Notes under the pieces: model-generated
Seen by the model: the letters and a program-made list of their open reading frames with translations, nothing else
Told to the model about the DNA's origin: nothing
Databases searched by the model: none
In this document: in pieces, positions 1 to 5,283 of the stretch
Numbering within the stretch: the stretch's first letter is position 1
Layout of the letters: each line of letters opens with the position of its first letter
Translations under genes and position numbers: made by a program
NCBI GenBank assembly: GCA_018609945.1
Contig: JAHENO010000056.1
Coordinates: 1-10,400, forward strand
Length of the DNA stretch: 10,400 nucleotides
DNA from: Haloarculaceae archaeon
Lineage (GTDB): Archaea; Halobacteriota; Halobacteria; Halobacteriales; Haloarculaceae
Direction: 5' to 3'

Positions 1-18
1 AACGGGGTATTCGGGCGA

Positions 19-330
19 CTAGATCTCGTCGAGGTGCTCGACGCCTTCCTTGGAGACGTTGCCTTTCGTGATCTCCTCTGGCATCCAGTCCGGCGAGTCG
101 TCGGGTGCCTCCTCCTCCCAGGCCCAGCCCTCGTAGACGTGGACCTTGTGGGTACCCTTCTCGCGGAGCCGGATTTCCTCGGGATCGGCGTCGGCCTCGG
201 AGTCTGCCGGGTCGAGCCGTCGCGCCGCTTTCAGTGCTGCCTGACGGGGTGTCCCGCCGGAGAAGACGCTCGATTCGTCGCCGCCTTCTTCTCGGAGCGC
301 GAAGTTGCGCTTGTCACTGTCTCGTGCCAT
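19..330 (-). CDS. MC1 family non-histone chromosomal protein
   Basis: A 103-residue small chromatin protein that binds and sharply bends double-stranded DNA. Seen: residues 7-36 (KRNFALREE, then VFSGGTPRQAALKAARR), then EEIRLREKGTHKVHVYEGW at about 51-69, and the DWMPEEI block at 81-87. These follow the order and spacing of Methanosarcina MC1 (RNF.LRDE, GxxPRQAALKAA, IRLRERGTKKVHVF, DWMP) as I remember it. The Trp of DWMP corresponds to a known DNA-contact region in that family. An acidic insert (about 40-51) separates the two halves, and a more acidic surface is typical of haloarchaeal versions. The ATG at 330 is chosen because GGTGA lies 5 nt upstream (336-340) and because family similarity begins there; the frame is open further upstream but reads as arginine-rich non-homologous sequence. 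It is monocistronic here, divergent from the 581 gene. Stop is TAG. Confidence 0.95.
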   Translation of the reverse strand: MARDSDKRNFALREEGGDESSVFSGGTPRQAALKAARRLDPADSEADADPEEIRLREKGTHKVHVYEGWAWEEEAPDDSPDWMPEEITKGNVSKEGVEHLDEI

Positions 331-368
331 GGTTTTCACCGCTCCGTGCCAATCCAGCACATGAGCCC

Positions 369-375
369 ATATAAA
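369..375 (-). promoter_or_regulatory. TATA box for the MC1 gene
   Basis: Reads TTTATAT on the minus strand. Its centre is about 27 bases from a predicted transcription start near 345, giving a ~15-nt leader that contains the GGTGA ribosome site. This is the best archaeal box A match close to the gene. Inferred from spacing and composition only. Confidence 0.6.
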
Positions 376-409
376 GATACCCCAAAACCGCCCGACGCTG
401 GTCGGTGGA

Positions 410-417
410 TTTATAAA
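410..417. promoter_or_regulatory. Palindromic TATA element in the divergent intergenic region
   Basis: TTTATAAA is a perfect palindrome in otherwise GC-rich sequence, so it could orient transcription either way. Leftward it would start a second, longer MC1 transcript (leader about 55 nt). Rightward it would give a leader of roughly 140 nt to the 581 gene. Direction is undecided. Confidence 0.45.
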
Positions 418-481
418 AGAGCGGTGGTGAGACGGGCCGACACGCCCCGCCTGCGGCCCACGCAAGGGGGCAAACGGCCCC

Positions 482-510
482 GCGCGCGCCGGAAATCCGC
501 TGGCGCGCGC
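482..510. repeat. CG-alternating inverted repeat
   Basis: GCGCGCGCC at 482-490 and GGCGCGCGC at 502-510 are perfect 9-bp inverted arms around an 11-nt spacer. The same region also contains an 11-bp direct repeat (GCGCGCGCCGG at 482-492 and 503-513). Flanking it are GGGGC/GCCCC (467-471 and 477-481) and TCCGG/CCGGA (514-526). It lies between divergent genes, upstream of the 581 TATA-like box. Function unknown: possible hairpin, terminator-like insulator, or Z-DNA-prone tract. Confidence 0.6.
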
Positions 511-540
511 CGGTCCGGGCCCCGGACACACCGCGGTAGA

Positions 541-546
541 CTTAAG
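541..546 (+). promoter_or_regulatory. TATA-like box for the 581 gene and pyrD
   Basis: CTTAAG, with an A/T core, sits about 27 bases before a predicted start near 570. That leaves a ~10-nt leader before the ATG at 581, with a partial ribosome site AGGT at 571-574. It is a modest match to the haloarchaeal box A. Confidence 0.4.
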
Positions 547-580
547 TGTATCCTCCAGGGATGCACGGCTAGGTAGCCCG

Positions 581-778
581 ATGGTCAGAAAGAAGAAGCT
601 CAGCCCGAGTGGTGCCAAAGACGAGGACGGTGAGTACCACAACGTGCACATCAACCTTCACGAGGACGAACTCGCCGTGGCTGGACTGGACATCGGCGAC
701 GAGGTCTTCGTTCGTGTGCGCGAGGACAAGATCATCATCCAGAAAGCGAACCCTGACGAGGTCGAACACGAATTCTGA
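581..778 (+). CDS. Small AbrB/SpoVT-like protein upstream of pyrD
   Basis: A 65-residue acidic protein with a basic N-terminal tip (MVRKKK). Residues 26-56 run 'HINLHEDELAVAGLDIGDEV', then a valine/isoleucine strand ending IIIQKA. This fits the swapped-hairpin AbrB/MazE/SpoVT pattern of a hydrophobic strand, 'L...GL..GD.V.V.V.....I.I....'. Proteins of this fold are usually DNA-binding dimers or antitoxins; no toxin-like gene lies beside it. It ends 14 bp before pyrD on the same strand, so the two are probably co-transcribed. I do not recognise a characterised orthologue. A role in regulating its own operon is inference. The rejected alternative is the overlapping frame from 609, which is arginine-rich and runs antisense-like through pyrD. 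Confidence 0.85.
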   Translation: MVRKKKLSPSGAKDEDGEYHNVHINLHEDELAVAGLDIGDEVFVRVREDKIIIQKANPDEVEHEF

Positions 779-792
779 GCCCGAGCGGCCCA

Positions 793-1845
793 ATGCCGTC
801 CCTCTACGACATCGCGAGACCGCTCCTGTTTCGGCTCCCCGCCGAGACGGCCCACGCAGTCGGTCATGGCTTCCTGCGGGCCACCCAGCGCACCCGCCTC
901 CAGCGGGTGCTCCGAGCCCGGTACGCCGTCCGCGACGACCGACTCGCCACTGCCGCCTTCGGCCAGGAGTTCCCCAGCCCGGTCGGCGTCGCTGCCGGCT
1001 TCGACAAGAACGCTCGCGTGGCGCCGGCGCTCGCTGCCCTCGGGTTCGGGTTCGTCGAGGTCGGCGGCGTCACCGCCGAACCGCAGGCGGGCAACCCCCG
1101 CCCCCGCCTCTTTCGCCTCCGCGAGGACCGCGCGCTGGTCAACCGAATGGGGCTGAACAACGACGGCGCCGACGCCGTCGGCCGCCGTCTCTCGGGGCTC
1201 GACGTGGCCGTTCCGGTCGGGGTCAACATCGCCAAAACCGAGCACGTCGCCCCGGCGAACGCGCCGGCCGACTACCGGTGGACCTACGAGCGCGTCGCGG
1301 ACGCCGACTTCTTCGTCGTCAACGTCTCCTGTCCCAACTCCCAGGGGTTCGAGGACCTCCAGAACCGCGAGTCCATGACTGCCATCCTCGAGGAACTGCA
1401 GGAGGCGGGCGCGGCACCCCTGCTGGTGAAACTCTCGCCGGACCTCCCCGAGCCTGCCGTCGTCGACGCCCTCGCGGTCGTCCGCGACCTCGATCTGGAC
1501 GGCGTCGTCGCCACGAACACCACCACCGACCGACCGACGTCGTTGCGGTCGCACAATCGCGCCGAACCCGGCGGCCTCTCGGGCGCGCCCGTCGAAGCGC
1601 GCGCGACCGAGACGGTTCGCTTCGTCGCCGACCGCGTGGATGTCCCCGTTGTCGGGGTCGGCGGCGTCGCCTCGGCCGAGGACGCCTACCGCAAGATCCG
1701 CGCGGGTGCCAGCCTCGTCCAGCTCTATACGGGGCTTGTCTACGAGGGTCCATCGCTGGCGCGCGACATCAACCGCGGCCTGCTCGACCTGCTGGAGCGG
1801 GACGGGTTCGACTCCGTCGCGGACGCCGTCGGGGCTGACCTGTGA
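793..1845 (+). CDS. pyrD: Dihydroorotate dehydrogenase (quinone), class 2-like
   Basis: A 350-residue FMN enzyme oxidising dihydroorotate to orotate, the fourth step of de novo UMP synthesis; class 2 members are membrane-associated and pass electrons to quinone. Seen: the class 2 N-terminal extension (residues 1-40, 'LLFRLPAETAH'), FMN/substrate motifs GFDKNAR, NRMGLNNDG and VGVNIAKT, the active-site loop NVSCPNS (177-183), LVKLSPDL, ATNTTT, GGLSGAP, and the C-terminal phosphate-binding segment VGVGGVASAEDAY...GASLVQLYTGLVYEGP. Length matches class 2 (about 335-350). Oddity: the residue before Pro-Asn is Cys180, where bacterial and human class 2 enzymes have the catalytic Ser; Cys is the class 1 base. 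The ATG at 793 matches the family N-terminus. No clear ribosome site is visible, which fits translation from the upstream gene's transcript. Confidence 0.97.
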   Translation: MPSLYDIARPLLFRLPAETAHAVGHGFLRATQRTRLQRVLRARYAVRDDRLATAAFGQEFPSPVGVAAGFDKNARVAPALAALGFGFVEVGGVTAEPQAGNPRPRLFRLREDRALVNRMGLNNDGADAVGRRLSGLDVAVPVGVNIAKTEHVAPANAPADYRWTYERVADADFFVVNVSCPNSQGFEDLQNRESMTAILEELQEAGAAPLLVKLSPDLPEPAVVDALAVVRDLDLDGVVATNTTTDRPTSLRSHNRAEPGGLSGAPVEARATETVRFVADRVDVPVVGVGGVASAEDAYRKIRAGASLVQLYTGLVYEGPSLARDINRGLLDLLERDGFDSVADAVGADL

Positions 1846-1853
1846 CCGGGGGC

Positions 1854-1858
1854 ATTTA
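1854..1858 (+). promoter_or_regulatory. TATA-like box for the 36-residue peptide gene
   Basis: ATTTA lies just after the pyrD stop and 27 bases before about 1883, which is two bases from the ATG at 1885. This fits a leaderless transcript. Inferred from spacing. Confidence 0.45.
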
Positions 1859-1884
1859 GGGCCTGCTGGCACTACCGACCAGTC

Positions 1885-1995
1885 ATGAGTGCCGGGACAG
1901 TCACGCGTCAGAGCAAACGGCTGTTCGTCTGGCTGCTCGCCCTCCTGCTGTGTGCCGTCACCGTGCGGCTCGCCGTGTTCGGGTCGCTTCTGTGA
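1885..1995 (+). CDS. Single-helix membrane micropeptide (hypothetical)
   Basis: A 36-residue ORF. Residues 1-12 are polar and basic (R8, K11, R12). Residues 13-27 form one continuous hydrophobic helix (LFVWLLALLLCAVTV), broken by R28 and followed by a short hydrophobic tail. The positive N-terminal side predicts an N-in orientation. Support for reality: a TATA-like box at leaderless distance, a start 39 bp past pyrD, and a clean hydrophobic segment. I do not recognise the family, and function is unknown. A longer frame starting at 1889 overlaps it but reads as serine/cysteine-rich noise. Confidence 0.55.
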   Translation: MSAGTVTRQSKRLFVWLLALLLCAVTVRLAVFGSLL

Positions 1996-2064
1996 CCGAG
2001 AGCGCGGCCGGGGTGGGTTCGGACCCTTCCCGTCCACGGGCCACGCCGGCCGGAGCGGCGGGGA

Positions 2065-2232
2065 TTACGTCCACTCGGCCAGGTCGACGGCGTGTTCGAG
2101 GTCGACAGTCAGCCAGCGCGTGGCGACCCGGTCCGAATCGGCCGGGAACAGCGTCAGTTCGCTCGGGTCGTCGGGGTCGTCGTACGCCGCCTCGATACCC
2201 GCCCTCGAACCGTCGTCCGCAGTGATGCTCAA
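2065..2232 (-). CDS. Small acidic haloarchaeal protein with TTG start (DUF7511-like)
   Basis: A 55-residue acidic protein. The C-terminal half (residues 25-54) has the pattern ELTLFPADSDRVATRWLTVD followed by a DLAEWT end. This resembles a short haloarchaeal family I know as DUF7511 ('..P.DA....TEWITA....FVDLAE'); the family name is from memory and unchecked. Start choice: the frame is closed by TAG at 2245-2247 and has no ATG or GTG before the conserved part. TTG at 2230-2232 stands 7 nt after AGGAGGT (2240-2246), a near-perfect ribosome site. The weak alternative is that the true N-terminus was lost by mutation. A possible TATA (CTATAG, about 2270) lies one promoter distance upstream. The ATG-started 98-residue frame on the same strand (to 2254) is arginine-rich and rejected. 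Function unknown. Confidence 0.65.
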   Translation of the reverse strand: MSITADDGSRAGIEAAYDDPDDPSELTLFPADSDRVATRWLTVDLEHAVDLAEWT

Positions 2233-2239
2233 TCTGAGT

Positions 2240-2246
2240 ACCTCCT
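2240..2246 (-). promoter_or_regulatory. Strong Shine-Dalgarno deciding the TTG start
   Basis: AGGAGGT on the minus strand, 7 nt before TTG at 2230-2232. It overlaps an in-frame TAG, so translation cannot begin further upstream in that frame. Confidence 0.7.
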
Positions 2247-2381
2247 ACTATCAACTTACGTCTAGTAACCTATAGGGCCGGGTCGGGTTAGCGCCAGTGT
2301 CACACACCCACACTGCGGGCGGTCGGGGCCACTCGCCGACCGCGCGAGCGGACCGGCAGGGCCAGATTGATGACGCTGTCG

Positions 2382-2397
2382 GTGCAACCGATTGCAC
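2382..2397 (+). promoter_or_regulatory. Perfect dyad just before the zinc-ribbon gene start
   Basis: GTGCAA, spacer CCGA, TTGCAC: 6-bp perfect arms ending one base before the ATG at 2399. It could be an operator covering the transcription start or a hairpin at the 5' end of the mRNA. A weak A/T-containing box (GATTGATGA, 2365-2373) lies upstream at about promoter distance. Confidence 0.45.
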
Positions 2398-2398
2398 G

Positions 2399-2593
2399 AT
2401 GCCCGGCTACACGGTCGAGACACCCGAGCGCGAGGAACGTGGCATACGCGTGACCTGCGAGGCCCACGGCGACTCCGAGGAGTTCCCCCCGGGACGGCGG
2501 CGGGTCGCCTTTTACTGCGAGGGCTGTGGGTACGAACTCGAGGTGACGGTCCACGACACACACGAGTGGCGGGATATGGGCGAGATGTGCTGA
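2399..2593 (+). CDS. Small zinc-ribbon protein (hypothetical)
   Basis: A 64-residue protein with putative metal ligands: C20-x2-H23 in VTCEAHGDS and C40-x2-C43 in FYCEGCGYELEV, which suggests a zinc ribbon. A final C64 ends the chain. The intervening PPGRRRV stretch would be the ribbon hairpin. After the second knuckle come a short beta strand and VHDTHEWRDMGEM. The ATG at 2399 is preferred because the domain begins about 12 residues in; an upstream GTG at 2297 would add 34 residues of low-complexity, non-acidic sequence. No partner gene is adjacent on the same strand. I do not recognise a named family; a nucleic-acid-binding or transcription-associated role is only a guess. Coding-like sequence continues in the same frame past the TGA (see findings). 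Confidence 0.75.
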   Translation: MPGYTVETPEREERGIRVTCEAHGDSEEFPPGRRRVAFYCEGCGYELEVTVHDTHEWRDMGEMC

Positions 2594-2725
2594 TGTCCGG
2601 GGGCCAGCGTTCCGACCCTCCAGGGCCGCGACGGAGAGTTCGAGGCCTTCTTCGAGGAGCAGCACCGGATGCTCGCCGATTGCGGCCCTCCGTCGGGTTC
2701 TGTGCCGTCCACGCAGGGGACAGTA

Positions 2726-3460
2726 TCAGAGCCAGCCGCTGACGGCGTCGCCGCTCAGCACCTCGGGGATCACGACCTCGTCTGCGCCGGCCCGGCGGGC
2801 GACCGATTCGTACATCTCGTCGCCGACGCGGACGACGACCCGCAGGCTGGGCGAGAGTTGGCTGGCCGTGATGGCGATCTGGATGTTCGCGTTGGAGTTG
2901 TCGATGGCCGCGACGATCGCCTCCGCGGACTCGACGTTGGCCCGTTCGAGTACGTCTTCCCGGCGGGCGTCGCCCTGGAGGGCCAGCGTGTCCTCGCCGA
3001 TGCGGTCGTATTCGGCCTGGTCGCGCTCGATGACGACGACATCGTGGCCGTTCTCGCGGAGCCGCGCGGCGAGCGTGCGCCCGAAGATGCCGTACCCGCA
3101 GATGATGATGTGGTCGGTCAGGTCCTCGATCGTCCGTTCGGTTTGCATCTGTCTGAGTTCCTCCGTGATCTGGCCGCCGAACGCCGCCGACAGGGCCGTC
3201 TCGCCGATCCACAGGCCCGAGAGGACCAGCCCGACCCGCACGGCGACTGTGAACGCCTTCGTCGCCCGCTCGGGGCCGCCGTGATTCTGGAAGTGCAACT
3301 CCACGCTCGTCGGGTCCACCAGCCAGAACGTCGCGTCCACCACCCCGATATCCGCGAGCAACACGTAGCCGACGGTCCCGACGAGGATGACCGCGGCGAA
3401 CGCGAGGACGGGCCTGATGATGCGGCTGAGAATCGGTCGGTTCGGCAGGAACGCGGCCAT
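2726..3460 (-). CDS. Two-helix membrane protein with TrkA-N (RCK) NAD-binding domain
   Basis: 244 residues. TM1 is about 14-37 and TM2 about 69-95 (ending LWIGETALSAAFGG). A linker follows, then a Rossmann TrkA-N/RCK domain at about 116-235. This shows the nucleotide loop IICGYGIFGRTLAARL with G122, G124 and G127, the acidic ribose ligand E145 in VVVIERD, and later strands LALQGDAR and AIVAAIDN. The architecture matches 2-TM K+ channels gated by RCK domains. However, residues 38-68 between the helices contain no TVGYG-type filter or recognisable pore helix. It may be a channel-like regulator, a subunit partnering a true pore, or a degenerate channel. It lacks the RCK-C (TrkA-C) domain. It follows pheT by 62 bp on the same strand; its own TATA-like box (3496-3500) suggests separate transcription. 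Confidence 0.88.
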   Translation of the reverse strand: MAAFLPNRPILSRIIRPVLAFAAVILVGTVGYVLLADIGVVDATFWLVDPTSVELHFQNHGGPERATKAFTVAVRVGLVLSGLWIGETALSAAFGGQITEELRQMQTERTIEDLTDHIIICGYGIFGRTLAARLRENGHDVVVIERDQAEYDRIGEDTLALQGDARREDVLERANVESAEAIVAAIDNSNANIQIAITASQLSPSLRVVVRVGDEMYESVARRAGADEVVIPEVLSGDAVSGWL

Positions 3461-3495
3461 TTTTCGGCCTGTCTGCTCTTATCGGCCGAACAGCC

Positions 3496-3500
3496 TAAAC
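3496..3500 (-). promoter_or_regulatory. TATA-like box for the TrkA-N membrane protein
   Basis: GTTTA(G) on the minus strand, about 27 bases before a predicted start near 3470, giving a ~10-nt leader. No Shine-Dalgarno is seen before the ATG at 3460. Confidence 0.4.
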
Positions 3501-3522
3501 CTGTGTCCAAATTAATGAGGTA

Positions 3523-5283
3523 TCAGTTCAGCGCGTCCAGCCGGAACTCGAAGGCTGCGACGGGCAATTCGAGGTCGTGTTCGACGAGCACCTCGGGATG
3601 GATTTCGCCGATGACGCCGGCCGACTCCCCGTCGAGCACCACCTCGGCGGCCCGGCCGGGGATGAACGAGGGGTGCTCGGTCGGCGGGGTTTCCAGCGTC
3701 TTTCCGAACGCACCCGCGAGCGCCTGCAGGCGCGCTTTCGCGTCTTCGTAGGACGCGTCGGTGCGTGCGAGCACGGCCGCGACGGTCCGGCGCTCGGCGA
3801 CACCCGTGTTCTCGGACTCGTCGAGGTGAGCCGCGAGGCCGATCTCGGCCAGGTCCTGGGGATACGCGCGGTGGGTGTTCCGTTCCAGCACCATCAACAG
3901 CGAGGGCAGCGCCCACGTTCGGAGCATCGTGTAGGCCTCGCTGTAGGGTTCGCGGATGGTCGTCGGTTCGGCGGCGCCGAGAACGTCCCCGTGCGCGTGG
4001 GCGTCGTCCTCGCGCGGGTCGCCGAGGTTCATCCGCTCGAAGTTCTCCGCGGCGTTGATCATGTGGAAGTTCAGCAGGTCCTCGAAGCCCAGGCCGACGA
4101 GTGCGTCGCGTGCGGCGTCCTCCAGTCGGGAGCGCTCGTGGCGCCCGCCGACCGTCGAGACGTCGGGGTACCGGGGTGCGAGGTCGTTGAACCCGTAGGC
4201 CCGGCCGATGTCGTCGATGACGTCCAGCGGGTGGAGGACGTCCACGCGGTAGGGCGGAATCTCGACCTCGTAGGCCCCACCGTCCACGTCGGCGTCCTCG
4301 CTTACCTCGGCGTCTAACCCCGCTCGCTCGGCACAGTCGACGATTTCCTCGGGCGAGAGGTCGACGCCGATGATGGACTCGATGCGGTCGTGGGTGACCG
4401 TCTTGCGGTCGACCGAGAGGTCCGGCCGGTCGAGCGTCTCGCCGGCGAACTCGCCGGTGGCGTCGTCGTCGTAGGTGACGTCGACGCGCTCGACCCGGGC
4501 GCCACGCGCCTCCAGCGCGTAGCAGACGATGTTCAGCATGTGGTCGATGGTCCACTGGTCGGTGCCCGTCATCTCGATGAAGAGGTCACGCGACTGGGTC
4601 GACACTTCGGTCCGGCGGCCGTTGATGACCGGCGGGAACGAGAACAGCCCGATGGAGTCGTAGATGGCGGGGTACCGGTCGAACCCGTCGACGAGGTCGC
4701 CGTATTTGTCGCCGATGGGGTGGTCGGAGAGTACGTCGGCGGGAGTCATCTCGCTGTCGCTGTCGAGCGGGACGAACCGGTCGCCGTCGGGGTCGACGCC
4801 GACGTAGCGGATGGTCTTCTCGCCGCCGGTGCCGGGCGCGCCCTTCAGCGCCACGAGGTCGTGGACGCCGATGGCGCCCTTCGCCCGCCCGCGGCCCATG
4901 GTGGCGTGGAGTTTCTCCTGGACCTGGATGAGCGACTGCAGGGCCTCCTCGTCCATGTCGAGCCCGCGGACCACCGCGCCCGTGACGTAGGGCCGGCCCT
5001 CGGGAACCGACGAGTCCACCTCGATGGTCCACTCGGCGTCGTTGGTCGTTGGGACGTACACCCCGCGGTCGTCGCCGTAGTGGTAGCGCAGCGACCGGGC
5101 GATGCCCTCCACGGAGAGGCGATCGAGCCGGTCGGGCGCAAACTCCAGTTGCATCTCGTCGTCCTCAGTCCAGCCCTCGAATTCCAGCCCGAGGTCGAAC
5201 AGGTCCGCGCGCAGGTCGTCGTCGCTCTTCTCGCGGCCGGTCAGGTCGCGGAGCTCGTCGGGGTCGACGTCGACGACTGGCAT
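3523..5283 (-). CDS. pheT: Phenylalanine-tRNA ligase beta subunit
   Basis: 586 residues, the beta chain of the heterotetrameric cytoplasmic PheRS that charges tRNA-Phe. Seen in order: N-terminal region 1-95; B3/4 domain about 98-265 (with LHATMGRGRAKGAIGVHDL and FSFPPVINGRRTEVS), which in archaeal enzymes carries tRNA and Tyr-editing function; B5 domain about 290-372 (VEIPPYRVDVLHPLDVIDDIGRAYGF); and a catalytic-like core 380-586 that packs on PheS but does not catalyse. As in other archaea it lacks the bacterial EMAP-like and anticodon-binding extensions, and the length is normal for the archaeal type. The ATG at 5283 overlaps the pheS stop (TGATG). A strong ribosome site, GGAGGTG (5292-5298), lies 8 nt upstream inside pheS, so the subunits are translationally coupled. 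Heavy Asp/Glu content is halophilic. Confidence 0.98.
   Translation of the reverse strand: MPVVDVDPDELRDLTGREKSDDDLRADLFDLGLEFEGWTEDDEMQLEFAPDRLDRLSVEGIARSLRYHYGDDRGVYVPTTNDAEWTIEVDSSVPEGRPYVTGAVVRGLDMDEEALQSLIQVQEKLHATMGRGRAKGAIGVHDLVALKGAPGTGGEKTIRYVGVDPDGDRFVPLDSDSEMTPADVLSDHPIGDKYGDLVDGFDRYPAIYDSIGLFSFPPVINGRRTEVSTQSRDLFIEMTGTDQWTIDHMLNIVCYALEARGARVERVDVTYDDDATGEFAGETLDRPDLSVDRKTVTHDRIESIIGVDLSPEEIVDCAERAGLDAEVSEDADVDGGAYEVEIPPYRVDVLHPLDVIDDIGRAYGFNDLAPRYPDVSTVGGRHERSRLEDAARDALVGLGFEDLLNFHMINAAENFERMNLGDPREDDAHAHGDVLGAAEPTTIREPYSEAYTMLRTWALPSLLMVLERNTHRAYPQDLAEIGLAAHLDESENTGVAERRTVAAVLARTDASYEDAKARLQALAGAFGKTLETPPTEHPSFIPGRAAEVVLDGESAGVIGEIHPEVLVEHDLELPVAAFEFRLDALN

Noticed and set aside
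658..2037. Long minus-strand open frame opposite pyrD (459 codons)
   Set aside because: Antisense shadow of a strongly recognisable pyrD; it has no domain pattern of its own and spans the pyrD-micropeptide spacer.
1996..2064. GC-rich spacer between the micropeptide and the TTG-started gene
   Set aside because: Inspected for a terminator or small gene; only short GC palindromes and no T-tract were seen.
2300..2665. 121-codon minus-strand frame opposite the zinc-ribbon gene
   Set aside because: The opposite strand carries the Cys/His metal motifs and acidic bias; this frame is a shadow.
3360..3377. TVGYV string in the TrkA-N membrane protein, similar to a K+ filter
   Set aside because: It lies inside the first transmembrane helix (residues 29-33), not in the loop between helices, and lacks the following Gly-Asp.
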